From Clostridia bacterium (GTDB lineage: Bacteria; Bacillota; Clostridia; Oscillospirales; Acutalibacteraceae), in NCBI GenBank assembly GCA_017441385.1, contig JAFRXY010000083.1, positions 48,168 through 112,167 of the forward strand: a stretch of DNA of 64,000 bases, given 5' to 3'. A program made the translations under genes and the position numbers. Numbering within the stretch: the first letter of the stretch is position 1; the number at the start of each line of letters is the position of its first letter. Below are positions 1 to 9,104 of this stretch, piece after piece. The notes beneath the pieces are model-generated. The model saw only the letters and a program-made list of their open reading frames with translations. It made no database searches and had not been told where the DNA came from.

Positions 1-47
1 TGCACGACATAGTCGATGGAAGGGTTTAAGGTAAGTGTGTAAATCAT
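1..47 (-). CDS. PfkB-family sugar kinase, 5' end only
   Basis: Only the first 15 codons lie in the window; they read MIYTLTLNPSIDYVV from an ATG at 47 on the minus strand. A good AGGAG ribosome site sits 8 nt upstream. This N-terminus is the hallmark of 1-phosphofructokinase and tagatose-6-phosphate kinase (FruK/LacC branch of the PfkB family), which phosphorylate a hexose phosphate in the cytoplasm. The gap to the end of sbcC is only 23 bp, so it may be the last gene of an sbcD-sbcC-kinase transcript. FruK and LacC cannot be told apart from 15 residues, and the rest is outside the window. Confidence 0.7.
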   Translation of the reverse strand, partial: MIYTLTLNPSIDYVV

Positions 48-70
48 TTTGAAGCTCCTTGCTGATAGTT

Positions 71-3000
71 TTATGAAAGTTCCATTTGAATCGAGCTGCC
101 GTGTTCGCCGCTAAGCACTCTCAGTTTCTGGGGAATGCTTTCCTCCAGCTTATCGACATGGGAAATAATGCCCACCAGCCGGTTGCCCTCGGTGAGCTGA
201 TGCAGCACGCTGATCACGTTGTCCATGCTGCCGTCATCGAGTGAGCCGAAGCCCTCGTCAATAAAGAGTGTATCAAGTTTCTGACCGCCCGCGTGATTCT
301 GTACAACGTCGGAAAGTCCCAGCGCGAGAGCAAGCGATACCATAAAACCCTCGCCGCCCGAAACGCTGCCCGAAGGACGCTGTTTGCCGGTGGCTACATC
401 CAGCACTTCCATGCCCAGTCCTGCGGCTTCGTTCTTCCGGTTGGCCTCGGTTGTGTGAATCAGCCCGAATCTTCCGCCGGTCATGATGTCCAGCCGGATA
501 TTGGCGTATTCCAGCACTTCGCGGAAGATTGTGCCCATTACATAGCGGTCAAAGCTGAGTTTGCCGCCCTCTGTTTTTGTGCCTACAGCAATATCCGCCA
601 GACGGCTGATTCGTCGATAGGCGTTTTCCGATTCCGCCAATGCCGCTTTTGCGTCGGATATTGCTTTCAGCACCTTTGTGTGACCGCTCAGCGCATTTCT
701 CTTGGCAATGGCAATATCGCCTGCGTCCGCCTGAGCCTTTCTTGCCTCCGCAAGAAGAACGCTGACGGCGGAGGCATCGACGCGTTTTTTTCCTTCTGTT
801 TTCCGGAGAAGCTCATTGATGCCGTCGTTCGTGTTTTTCAGGTCGTTCCCGTAGCTGTCAATCCTTTGCCTGACCGACGCAAGCCACATCTCGCCGTCCT
901 GCTTCCCGATCGGAGCAAGCGCGGAAAGATAATCCTCACGCGATGCAAATCCGTTTCCGGCCAGTGCAGCCGCAAGCTTCTGCTCCGAGTCGCTGCTCTC
1001 GGATTCAAGCTGCGGAACGGTATTCTCCAGCGTTTCTATACTCCCCTTGATGGTGTCGGCTGCTTCCTTTGCCTTTTCATAAGCCTTCTGACGGGCTTCC
1101 GCTTGTCCGCTCATGTCAGCGATTGTCTCGGACAATTCCGAAAGCCTTGCGCGGGCAGTCTTTTCATCGGGATAAATGAGCTGGTTTTTCATTTCCTCTA
1201 TCGCGGTCTGAATGCCGGAAACCTCTATCTCCAGTTCCTGACGCTTGCGGCTCTGTAAGGCAAACTGCTCTTCCAGCTTTTCCTGTCCGGCGCTCTCCGC
1301 CTTTTCCTGAATGACCAGCTTTCTCCTGCGTTCCGCCTTTTGCCGTGCAGCTTCAAAAGCGGCGGAATATTCCTCGTTTTCCCGTCTGAGAGCATCGCGG
1401 ATACCGGCCAGATAACCGGGTGAAGATAGCACGTCCCAGCCGATGCAGTCCGGGTCGAGTTTCTGCATGGCGGAAATGATCTCATTCCGGCTCCGGTCGT
1501 TCAGTCCGTCCTGCTTATCAATCTCGGCTTCCTTGTCCTTGCGCCTTTTTTCCGAGGAACGGGCGGACTGCTCCGCCTTTTCCACGACTTCCTTTGAGGG
1601 AACATGCTCCGAAGGAAGGGCAAAACAATGGGGTTCTCCCTTGCGGAACGGGGTATGGCAGACGCGGCACACCGTCATCCCCTTCTGGTTCAGTTCCTCC
1701 TCCATCGCTCCTGCAATGATGCCAGCCTGACCGCCGAGAAACGCCTGATACAGCCGGTGGTATTGTTCCTCCGCACGGGACGCCGCCGCCGTGAGGATCA
1801 GCAGTTCCTCCTTGGCCTGACTGACTTCATCTTCTTTGCGCAGCAACCCCTTGATGGAAGCGATAATGCCCTTCCTTGCGTCGGTGAGGGTTTCATACCG
1901 TTCCTTACTCACGTCGCGCCCGTTTCTGAGCCGTTCCTCCTCAGCGTCACATCCTTCCAGAGAAGCTATCTCCGCGCGTATCTGATTCAGCTTTGAAACC
2001 TGTCCGTTTTTTTCAGACTCCGTATGTTTCAGGGATTCCGACGCGTCGGTGAGAGCGTTTCTCTTTTCGCCAAGCAGCTTCTGCCTGCGGCTGAGTTCCT
2101 CGTATCGCGGAAGGGTGGATGCCAGATTGTTTGATTCCGCCTGCAATTTTTCAATTTCAACCCGAAGCGGACGGTCGGCTTCCACCGCCGCGAGCGCAGT
2201 CTGTGCGGCTTCTTTCTGAACGGAATAAGCGGCTTTCATGCCTTCCAGCTTTTCCGCCGTCTGCTTCAGGCTTTCCCGCGCTCTGCAGGCAGCTTCATCG
2301 AAAGATCTGACCCTGCGCAGGGCCTTTTCTGCGGTCGCATAAACCGTGCGCTGAGCCGATATCGCTTCTTCGCTGCTCATCAGTTCTTCCAGATGCCGCT
2401 TTTTCCGATCCAGCTCGTCAAAGAGGGCATTGTCGGCTTTAGCCGCTTCTTCGGTACGCATGAGCCTTTCCACGGCTGCCTCCTTCTTCCGGCATTCCTC
2501 CTCACACGCGTCAAGCTCAGCCGTTTCACGGTCGGTCAGCGCCTGTAAGTTCTCCACAAGCTGAGGATGACCGGGAAGATAGTTTTCGGCAAGCGTCTGT
2601 TCTCCGTCAGGAAGGACAAACATTTTTTTCATGACGGTTTCTATCTCACTTACGTATTCCTCGTTCTTTTTATGCAGCCTTTTTCGCAAAGAATCCAGCA
2701 GATTCTGCAACCTCACATATTCTGAGCTGTCGAACAGCTTTCCTAAAATATCACTCTTGCGCCCACCGTCGGCCTTCATGAATTCACGGAATTCTCCCTG
2801 CGCCAGCATGGCAATGCTCTTGAACTGCTTCGCGTTCATTCCCAGCAGCTTCTCACAGCATTCCCTGACGTTGCCGTCGCCCTCTGTGGGGGCTTCTCCC
2901 TCGGGGAAAAAGAGCGCCTTTTTGGAAGCGTCCTCGTCGTATTCTCCTGTGCCACGCTTCTTTGAAAAATGCAGTCTGCGCTCTACCCGGTAGCTTTTCC

Positions 3001-3256
3001 CCTGATGAATGAAATCAAGTCTGACCACAGTATCCTCCGATTTGGGCACAAAATCGGAGTGAAGCATTGCCGTCCTGCGTTCCGAACCGCTCGGCTCACC
3101 GAACAGAGCAAAGGAGATCGCGTCGAAGATGGTTGTCTTTCCCGCGCCGGTCTTGCCCACAATCAGATACAGTCCCCCGTGAAGACTGTCAAAATCCACT
3201 TCGGTTCCCTGCGCATAGGAGCCGAAGGCTTTCATATATAATTTAACGGGTTTCAC
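71..3256 (-). CDS. sbcC: Exonuclease SbcC, Rad50-like ATPase subunit
   Basis: This 1061-residue protein is a full-length SbcC, the SMC-like ATPase that works with SbcD to open hairpins and process DNA ends at stalled forks. Visible parts are an N-terminal Walker A (GKTGAGKTT, residues 34-42), two long charged coiled-coil arms, and a central zinc-hook CxxC (CRVC, near residue 530). Near the C-terminus are an ABC signature (SGGEGFMVSLALALGL, about 975) and a Walker B (DEGFGSLD, about 1005). The start is GTG at 3256, preceded by AGGAAAAG; it fits the usual SbcC N-terminus (MKPxKLxMxAFGSY). It overlaps sbcD by 14 bp, so the two are translationally coupled. Confidence 0.96.
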   Translation of the reverse strand: MKPVKLYMKAFGSYAQGTEVDFDSLHGGLYLIVGKTGAGKTTIFDAISFALFGEPSGSERRTAMLHSDFVPKSEDTVVRLDFIHQGKSYRVERRLHFSKKRGTGEYDEDASKKALFFPEGEAPTEGDGNVRECCEKLLGMNAKQFKSIAMLAQGEFREFMKADGGRKSDILGKLFDSSEYVRLQNLLDSLRKRLHKKNEEYVSEIETVMKKMFVLPDGEQTLAENYLPGHPQLVENLQALTDRETAELDACEEECRKKEAAVERLMRTEEAAKADNALFDELDRKKRHLEELMSSEEAISAQRTVYATAEKALRRVRSFDEAACRARESLKQTAEKLEGMKAAYSVQKEAAQTALAAVEADRPLRVEIEKLQAESNNLASTLPRYEELSRRQKLLGEKRNALTDASESLKHTESEKNGQVSKLNQIRAEIASLEGCDAEEERLRNGRDVSKERYETLTDARKGIIASIKGLLRKEDEVSQAKEELLILTAAASRAEEQYHRLYQAFLGGQAGIIAGAMEEELNQKGMTVCRVCHTPFRKGEPHCFALPSEHVPSKEVVEKAEQSARSSEKRRKDKEAEIDKQDGLNDRSRNEIISAMQKLDPDCIGWDVLSSPGYLAGIRDALRRENEEYSAAFEAARQKAERRRKLVIQEKAESAGQEKLEEQFALQSRKRQELEIEVSGIQTAIEEMKNQLIYPDEKTARARLSELSETIADMSGQAEARQKAYEKAKEAADTIKGSIETLENTVPQLESESSDSEQKLAAALAGNGFASREDYLSALAPIGKQDGEMWLASVRQRIDSYGNDLKNTNDGINELLRKTEGKKRVDASAVSVLLAEARKAQADAGDIAIAKRNALSGHTKVLKAISDAKAALAESENAYRRISRLADIAVGTKTEGGKLSFDRYVMGTIFREVLEYANIRLDIMTGGRFGLIHTTEANRKNEAAGLGMEVLDVATGKQRPSGSVSGGEGFMVSLALALGLSDVVQNHAGGQKLDTLFIDEGFGSLDDGSMDNVISVLHQLTEGNRLVGIISHVDKLEESIPQKLRVLSGEHGSSIQMELS

Positions 3257-4505
3257 GGTTCTTTTCCTCCTGCTTTATGAGAAATTCCATCAGCGCGTCG
3301 ACGGTTTTTTCGTCTGTTTTGTCTGCTCTGCCGTCCTGCCCTTCACTGTGACGGATAAGCTCCGCGGCATACCGCAGCAATTCGCAGTCCTGCGCGTCAG
3401 GCTGCTCGCCCCCGCAGCGATCGGCATAAAAGAGCGAAAAAAGCTCCTCGGTCGATTTTTCTTTTACATTCTCCGTTCCCTGAACCGGCTGCTCGGAAGA
3501 GTACAGTCTGCATTCCGATTTGCATTCCATCAGCACACTTCCCCGGCTCTCTGCAAGATCATGAAAGAAGCCGGATATTTCCGGCGTGATAAGGCTGTCG
3601 GTGATCACCAGTTTGAGGTATTCCCCCTTCGTCTGACGCGCCAGTTCAAGTTCACGCACTTCCTCAAATGTCCCTGCTATTTCCCTCATAGGGTGAAGCG
3701 GGGGAATGCTGACAGTGCTTATGACAGGCGCGGTTCCCTTCTCCCCCATGCTGATGAGTATCGGCCCTTTTGCAGGCTGCCGGGTTTCGTCAAAGTGATA
3801 GCACAGCGGTGAACCGGAATATCTGACGGTTTCTCTCCCGACAGGAAAAGCGGCGTGGATATGTCCCAGCGCCGCGTAATCAAAACAGTCGAAAGCCGTA
3901 TGACCTACCTGTCCCACTCCTCCGACCGCGCTCTCCGAGCCGCCTCTCGGCACTTCGGAGCCGCCGGAAGTCACATTCTGGTGGGCGATAATCACATTTC
4001 TCGACTGGGTGTCGATTGGCTGTTCCGCGATAAGCCGGCGCACGGCGGTTTCGTAATCCCTGATGCTTTCATCCCCCAGCGCGTAAGCAACCGCCGCCGG
4101 AAATACATATGGCATGAGCCAGAATGTCACAGGGCCGAATTCATCCTGAAGGGTCACACTTGTCATGCTTTTGCTGACCGTTCCGGCGATATGTATATTC
4201 TGACGGGCAAGGATATCTCTGGCGAAAGCCAGACGCGGGCCGGAATCGTGATTCCCCGCTACAAGCAAAACGCAGACGCCCATTTCCTCCAATCCTTCCA
4301 GCAACCGGCTGAGCAGCGTTACGGCTTCACCCGAAGGAGAACTGCGGTCGTACACATCGCCGGCAATCACCACCGCGTCAGGTCGGATCTCGCCGGCCTT
4401 ATCGAGAAACCGGTCGACCCAGTAGGGCTGATCGCCGTTTTCTAGCATGGAAATGCCGTGTATCACCTTGCCGAAATGCAGATCGGATATGTGCAATATT
4501 TTCAT
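3243..4505 (-). CDS. sbcD: Exonuclease SbcD, Mre11-like nuclease subunit
   Basis: This 420-residue calcineurin-like phosphoesterase is the nuclease partner of SbcC. The metal-binding motifs are all present: DLH (D8, H10), GDVYD (D50), GNHD (N85, H86) and a later GHIH near residue 215. It would act as an Mn-dependent nuclease on double-strand ends and hairpins. It is the first gene of the sbcDC pair and its stop lies inside the sbcC start region. A sigma-A-like promoter lies about 45 bp upstream. The C-terminal 150 residues are the variable capping region and include a glutamine/glutamate-rich stretch before the end. Confidence 0.95.
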   Translation of the reverse strand: MKILHISDLHFGKVIHGISMLENGDQPYWVDRFLDKAGEIRPDAVVIAGDVYDRSSPSGEAVTLLSRLLEGLEEMGVCVLLVAGNHDSGPRLAFARDILARQNIHIAGTVSKSMTSVTLQDEFGPVTFWLMPYVFPAAVAYALGDESIRDYETAVRRLIAEQPIDTQSRNVIIAHQNVTSGGSEVPRGGSESAVGGVGQVGHTAFDCFDYAALGHIHAAFPVGRETVRYSGSPLCYHFDETRQPAKGPILISMGEKGTAPVISTVSIPPLHPMREIAGTFEEVRELELARQTKGEYLKLVITDSLITPEISGFFHDLAESRGSVLMECKSECRLYSSEQPVQGTENVKEKSTEELFSLFYADRCGGEQPDAQDCELLRYAAELIRHSEGQDGRADKTDEKTVDALMEFLIKQEEKNRETR

Positions 4506-4794
4506 TAATATGCCACCTCAATTGACTGTTTTCTGATGATAGCAGTATTTTACAATATTTTGAAAGAAAAAGCAAGAATAATTTTGCAATTACTATACAC
4601 AACTTACATTTTAGAATGGATGTATTGTATATTATTTATAAAATAATCCGCCGCATTTTTTAGAATTGTCATAACTGTTAAAAAAATATGACAAAGTTTG
4701 TGTATAAAATGAATTGAAAAAGAGAAGAAATAATAGTAAAATAACACTAAATAGGGTTGCAAAACCCTAAAAAATTTTAGGAGGTTTTTTTATA
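4506..4794. other. AT-rich divergent intergenic region between sbcD and chvE
   Basis: This AT-rich gap separates two diverging transcripts. On the minus strand it holds the sbcDC promoter (4547-4575). On the plus strand a small inverted repeat (TAGGGTT 4752-4758, AACCCTA 4763-4769) lies just before a strong TTAGGAGG ribosome site for chvE. I found no convincing -35/-10 pair for chvE: TATAAAAT at 4703-4710 is the best -10 but has no good -35. No cre-like site was recognised. No gene is visible. Confidence 0.5.
4547..4575 (-). promoter_or_regulatory. Predicted sigma-A promoter of sbcDC
   Basis: On the minus strand TTGCTT (-35, 4570-4575) is separated by 17 bp from TAAAAT (-10, 4547-4552). It lies about 45 bp upstream of the sbcD ATG. 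Confidence 0.55.
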
Positions 4795-5904
4795 ATGAAA
4801 AAAATCTTAGCACTCATCCTTTCTCTGGCAATGCTTACCGCTATGGCAGTAACGCTTGCATCGTGTTCCGAAGAAGAAGCGGTTGATGTCGGTATCGTTC
4901 TCCCCACCAAGGAAGAACCCCGCTGGCTCCAGGACGAAGCATCCTTCAAGGAAGCACTTGACAAGGCCGGCTTCACATCCGAAGTTCTCTTCTCTCAGGG
5001 CAAGTCCGACGTCGAGCTGAGCAACGTGGAAGCTCTTCTCGAAAAGAACATCAAGGTTCTCGTTATCTGCGCACAGGACGCAACAGCAGCAGGCGCTGCT
5101 GTCAACAAGGCTCAGGCCGCCGGCGTTAAAGTCGTTTGCTACGACCGTCTGATCACCGGTACGGAAGCTGTTGACTACTACGTCACATTCAACTCCTTCT
5201 CTGTCGGCGTTGCACAGGGTCAGTACCTCATCGACGCTTACAAGGACAAGACAGGCGTTCCGCTGTACATCTACTCCGGCGCTGTTACCGACAACAACGC
5301 ATTCATCTTCTTCGCCGGCGCATGGTCCGTGCTGAACAAGGCTGTTGCCGACGGTCAGTTTGTCGTTCAGAACTGTCCCGCCATCGCTGATTACAGCGGC
5401 AAGGCTCTCGACGCTGAGAAAGATCATGAAACTCTCGCCAACATCCTCGGCACCATCACCACCAACTGGGATTTCGCTACCGCTAAGTCCCTCGCAGAAG
5501 CCAACCTCGTTGCCGCCAACGCAGAAGCAAAGGGCGACGTTGCGATCCTCGCTCCCAACGACGGTACCGCCCGTGCGATCGCAGACGCATTCTCCGCTGA
5601 CGCCGCTGTCACCAGCTATGTTATCACCGGTCAGGACGCTGAAATGGCTTCCCTCAAGTACATCCAGGACGGCAAGCAGAGCATGACAGTCTGGAAGGAT
5701 ACCGCTACTCTCGCAACCTCCACCTGTGATCTGGTCAACGCTCTTCTGAAGGACGAGACCCCTGAAGCAGTAGCTACCTACAACAACCAGGCCAAAGACG
5801 TTCCTTCCGCCGAAGTTGCTGTTACAGTCGTTGACAAGGATAAGCTCGCAGAGCTCATCGCTGCCGGCACATTCGATCAGGCCAAGATCGACGCTGCGAA
5901 GTAA
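4795..5904 (+). CDS. chvE: Monosaccharide ABC transporter sugar-binding lipoprotein (ChvE-like)
   Basis: This 369-residue protein is the extracellular sugar-binding component of a monosaccharide importer of the ribose/xylose class. It has a lipoprotein signal peptide ending in LASC (lipidated Cys24), then a type I periplasmic-binding fold typical of ChvE/XylF. The TFNSF and YSGAVTDNNA segments and the late GQDAE motif are recognisable. Xylose, glucose, galactose and arabinose are possible ligands, but the sequence does not show which. The ribosome site TTAGGAGG is strong. A stem-loop follows the gene before mmsA, which would favour extra binding protein over the two membrane components. Confidence 0.9.
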   Translation: MKKILALILSLAMLTAMAVTLASCSEEEAVDVGIVLPTKEEPRWLQDEASFKEALDKAGFTSEVLFSQGKSDVELSNVEALLEKNIKVLVICAQDATAAGAAVNKAQAAGVKVVCYDRLITGTEAVDYYVTFNSFSVGVAQGQYLIDAYKDKTGVPLYIYSGAVTDNNAFIFFAGAWSVLNKAVADGQFVVQNCPAIADYSGKALDAEKDHETLANILGTITTNWDFATAKSLAEANLVAANAEAKGDVAILAPNDGTARAIADAFSADAAVTSYVITGQDAEMASLKYIQDGKQSMTVWKDTATLATSTCDLVNALLKDETPEAVATYNNQAKDVPSAEVAVTVVDKDKLAELIAAGTFDQAKIDAAK

Positions 5905-5955
5905 TCTGATTTCAGAGATATTTCAGCGAGGTCAAAAAAGTAAATCGTTAATTCA

Positions 5956-6003
5956 AGCCGGTTCTGAGGCTCCAGCCATTAAAGGCCAGTCTTGGAACCG
6001 GCT
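5956..6003 (+). terminator. Intercistronic stem-loop between chvE and mmsA
   Basis: AGCCGGTTC (5956-5964) pairs perfectly with GAACCGGCT (5995-6003) around a 30-nt loop that can itself fold. There is no long T-run, so a leaky terminator or a 3'-end stabiliser is more likely than full termination. Confidence 0.55.
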
Positions 6004-6039
6004 GTTAATTTACCAAATCACAGAACAGGAGCCGGTAAT

Positions 6040-7668
6040 ATGGATAATGAATACATCCTTGAAATGAGGAATATTACCAAGGAGTTTCCGGGTGTAAAGG
6101 CGCTTGACAACGTGAATTTCAAAGTCCGCACGGGCGAAATTCACTGTCTGGTAGGCGAAAACGGCGCCGGCAAATCGACTCTGATGAAGGTGCTCTCCGG
6201 CGTGTGGAAGTACGGAACCTATACGGGCGACATCGTCTATGAAGGGGAGGTACAGAAATTCCACAGCATCGCCGACAGCGAAGCCAAGGGCATCGCCATC
6301 ATCTATCAGGAGCTTGCTCTCTTCCCGGAGCTTCCCATTTACGAAAACATCTATTTCGGTCATGAGATTACAACGGCCGGTCAGGTCAACTGGAACGAGA
6401 CCATCGTCAAGGCAAAGGAAATGCTCCAGAAGGTCAGACTCAATGTTGACCCGTCTATGCCGGTCAAGCGCCTGAATACAGGCAATCAGCAGCTCGTCGA
6501 AATCGCAAAGGCTCTCTCCAAGGACTGCAAGCTCATCATCTTCGACGAGCCGACTTCCTCCCTGAATGAGGACGACAGCATCAACCTTCTGAATATCATG
6601 CGCGAGCTGAGAGATCAGGGCATCACCTGTATCATGATTTCCCATAAGCTGCGCGAGGTCACCGCCATAGCCGACACCATCACGGTGCTGCGCGACGGTT
6701 CCACCATCTGTTCGCTCGACGCGAAGACGGACGATATTTCAGAAGCCAATATCATCCGCAACATGGTCGGCCGCAGCATTGACGACGTTTACCCCAAGCG
6801 CGAAAAACATGACTTTGGAGAAGTTATGTTCGAGATAAAGAATCTCACGGTGGAAGATCCCAAAACCGGACGCGAGATACTCAAGAACGTCAATCTCAAC
6901 GTGCGTAAGGGCGAAATTGTCGGTCTGCAGGGTCTCATGGGCGCGGGACGCACGGAATGTGCGCTCACGGTCTTCGGCAATCCCTACGGCTATAAGATCA
7001 AGTCGGGCGAAGTCATCATGAACGGCAAATCAAAGCTCTTCAAGAGCCCGCGTGAAGCCATCCGAAACGGTCTTGCCTACGTTTCGGAAGACCGCAAGGG
7101 CAATGGACTTGTGCTGATTCAGGATATCCGCTACAACACGACGCTGGCCAATCTCAAAGCCATTGCGAGCGGTCTTTCCATTGACTCCAACAAGGAAATC
7201 GTCGTTGCCAACAAGTTCAAGACCGACATCAACATCAAAGCGCCGTCCATTGCACAGAAGGTCAACAATCTTTCCGGCGGCAATCAGCAGAAGGTGCAGA
7301 TCGCCAAATGGCTCTTCACCGAACCGAAGGTTCTGATTCTCGACGAACCTACACGCGGTATTGACGTCGGCGCAAAGCTGGAAATCTACACGCTGATGAA
7401 CAAAATGGTGGAAGAAGGCATGTGCATTATCATGATTTCTTCCGAACTGCCGGAGGTTCTCGGCATGTCTGACCGTCTGTACGTCATGAGCGAAGGACAG
7501 ATCACCGGTGAGCTTGACGCTTCCGAAGCCACAGAAGAAAAGGTCATGAAGATGGCAATCAACAGCTCAGTGAGCGAGGAGCAGCCTTCCGATGCACCTG
7601 CCGAAGCTGAATCCGCAGAGGAAGAGGTCACGGAGACTGCCACTGACGAAGCCAAAGAAGAAGACTAA
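6040..7668 (+). CDS. mmsA: Monosaccharide ABC transporter, duplicated ATP-binding protein
   Basis: This 542-residue protein carries two ABC ATPase domains in tandem, the layout used by ribose/xylose/multiple-sugar importers. The first domain has Walker A GENGAGKST (39-47) and Walker B IIFDEPTSSL. The second has the degenerate Walker A GLMGAGRTE usual for this family, an LSGGNQQKVQIAKWL signature and LILDEPTRGIDVG. The ATG at 6040 is preferred to an in-frame ATG at 5992, because AGGAG lies 8 nt before it and the earlier start falls inside the stem-loop. The last 35 residues are a Glu/Asp/Ala-rich tail not needed for the ATPase fold. It is the second gene of the importer operon. Confidence 0.92.
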   Translation: MDNEYILEMRNITKEFPGVKALDNVNFKVRTGEIHCLVGENGAGKSTLMKVLSGVWKYGTYTGDIVYEGEVQKFHSIADSEAKGIAIIYQELALFPELPIYENIYFGHEITTAGQVNWNETIVKAKEMLQKVRLNVDPSMPVKRLNTGNQQLVEIAKALSKDCKLIIFDEPTSSLNEDDSINLLNIMRELRDQGITCIMISHKLREVTAIADTITVLRDGSTICSLDAKTDDISEANIIRNMVGRSIDDVYPKREKHDFGEVMFEIKNLTVEDPKTGREILKNVNLNVRKGEIVGLQGLMGAGRTECALTVFGNPYGYKIKSGEVIMNGKSKLFKSPREAIRNGLAYVSEDRKGNGLVLIQDIRYNTTLANLKAIASGLSIDSNKEIVVANKFKTDINIKAPSIAQKVNNLSGGNQQKVQIAKWLFTEPKVLILDEPTRGIDVGAKLEIYTLMNKMVEEGMCIIMISSELPEVLGMSDRLYVMSEGQITGELDASEATEEKVMKMAINSSVSEEQPSDAPAEAESAEEEVTETATDEAKEED

Positions 7669-7698
7669 CCACAAACAGCGATTGAGGGAGATAATACT

Positions 7699-8883
7699 AT
7701 GGAAACTAAGAAAAAAACATTAGGCTCAGAAGTCGCTGAGCTGTTAAAGAACAATGTCAAGAGCTATATGATGTATTTCGCTCTGGTCATCATCATGCTG
7801 GTATTCCAGATCTGGTCGGGCGGAAAGTTTTTCAGAGCATCCAATATCACCAACCTGTTTAATCAGGCTGCCTATGTCGGCGTGCTTGCCATCGGTATGA
7901 CGCTGATTCTGATTCTGAAGCACATCGATCTTTCGGTCGGTTATGTCGCCGGTTTCACCGGAGCGCTGGCCGCCATTCTCATGCAGCGTGAAGGCGTCAA
8001 CGAGTGGCTTGCCATTCTGATCGTCATGGTTGTCGGTCTGGTAATCGGCCTGTATCAGGGACTTACCGTTACCCGTCTCGGCGTTCCTGCCTTCGTTGTG
8101 ACACTCGCCGGCATGTTCATCTTCCGCGGACTGCTTTCCCGCACGCTTGCCGAATCCGGCACCGTCGTCGTCAGCCAGAAGGGCTTCCTCGCTCTCTGCA
8201 ACGGCTTTATCCCGGATATCCCCGTAAAAACCGGAATCCACATGGTGACCATGATCGTCGGTGTGCTCGGCGTAATTATCGTCATTCTGTCCCAGATCAG
8301 AAACCGCAGAAACAAGCAGAAATATCAGTTTGAAGTGGTTTCCACCCCGATCTTTGTGATTGGCATGGTGCTTGTTTCGGCTGTCATTCTGGCAATCTGC
8401 TGGGTTCTCGCTACCTACAAAGGCATTCCCTGGAGCGCTGTCATTGTGGGCGTGATCCTCGCCATTTACACATTCATGCTCAGCAAGACAAAGCTCGGCC
8501 GCTATATCTACGGCATCGGCGGCAACGATCAGGCGGCGGAACTTTCCGGCGTCAATGTCAAGCAGGTCACACTCTTTGCCTTCTGCTCCATGTCGGTTCT
8601 GGCCGCCGTCGCGGGCATTCTCTACACTTCCCGCCTTTCTTCCGCGACTCCTACCGCCGGCAACGGCTTCGAGCTTGACGCCATCGCCTCCTCCTACATC
8701 GGCGGCACAGCCGTCAGCGGCGGCGTGGGCAAGGTGACCAACGCTATCGTCGGTACTTTTGTTATCATGGCACTTACCAACGGCATGAACCTCATGATGG
8801 TGGATATTTCCTATCAGTACATCGTCAAGGGTCTTATCTTTATCATCGCCGTGGCATTCGACGTGCGCACCCGCAACAAGTAA
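7699..8883 (+). CDS. mmsB: Monosaccharide ABC transporter permease
   Basis: This 394-residue polytopic membrane protein of the BPD_transp_2 family forms the sugar channel with the products of the two preceding genes. It has about ten hydrophobic segments and the family motifs HIDLSVGYVAG and GGTAVSGGVGKV, the latter near the C-terminus. The length is right for the GguB/XylH type. It starts 30 bp after mmsA with a GGGAG ribosome site, and a terminator follows within 30 bp, so the importer operon ends here. Confidence 0.92.
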   Translation: METKKKTLGSEVAELLKNNVKSYMMYFALVIIMLVFQIWSGGKFFRASNITNLFNQAAYVGVLAIGMTLILILKHIDLSVGYVAGFTGALAAILMQREGVNEWLAILIVMVVGLVIGLYQGLTVTRLGVPAFVVTLAGMFIFRGLLSRTLAESGTVVVSQKGFLALCNGFIPDIPVKTGIHMVTMIVGVLGVIIVILSQIRNRRNKQKYQFEVVSTPIFVIGMVLVSAVILAICWVLATYKGIPWSAVIVGVILAIYTFMLSKTKLGRYIYGIGGNDQAAELSGVNVKQVTLFAFCSMSVLAAVAGILYTSRLSSATPTAGNGFELDAIASSYIGGTAVSGGVGKVTNAIVGTFVIMALTNGMNLMMVDISYQYIVKGLIFIIAVAFDVRTRNK

Positions 8884-8910
8884 TTCTTGATTTCCAGACA
8901 CCGCATTCTG

Positions 8911-8956
8911 CCCGCAGACGTTTTCCTCCGCAAGGGAAGCGCCTGCGGGCTTTTTC
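8911..8956 (+). terminator. Rho-independent terminator of the sugar importer operon
   Basis: CCCGCAG (8911-8917) pairs with CTGCGGG (8943-8949), with further pairing inside, followed by CTTTTT. Confidence 0.85.
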
Positions 8957-8981
8957 CGCGCCCGTGCAAGAGTATGATTTC

Positions 8982-8999
8982 TTGTACGTCTTGTACGTC
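8982..8999. repeat. Two tandem copies of TTGTACGTC
   Basis: TTGTACGTC occurs twice in tandem, about 30-45 bp upstream of the -35 of the 9105 gene. It could be a direct-repeat operator or chance; nothing else supports either. Confidence 0.4.
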
Positions 9000-9025
9000 T
9001 CGCGGCAATATTCAAGGAATATTCA

Positions 9026-9054
9026 TTGAATGCGTGAGAAAATCGTGATATAAT
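9026..9054 (+). promoter_or_regulatory. Predicted promoter of the secreted repeat protein
   Basis: TTGAAT (9026-9031), 17-bp spacer, TATAAT (9049-9054), with an extended -10 TG just upstream. Confidence 0.7.
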
Positions 9055-9104
9055 GAATTGCAGGAATGCAATCCGGAATCATTCAAACAGAAAGGAAATA
9101 CAAA

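Noticed and set aside
4703..4710. TATAAAAT as the -10 of the chvE promoter
   Set aside because: No acceptable -35 lies 16-18 bp upstream and the extended TG is misplaced, so I did not call it.
5992..6039. Upstream ATG of mmsA giving 16 extra residues
   Set aside because: It lies within the 3' arm of the intercistronic hairpin and has no ribosome site; ATG 6040 has AGGAG at 8 nt.
7744..9015. Long minus-strand open frame of 423 codons opposite mmsB
   Set aside because: It is the antisense shadow of the permease gene; composition is His/Asp-rich and it has no ribosome site or domain.
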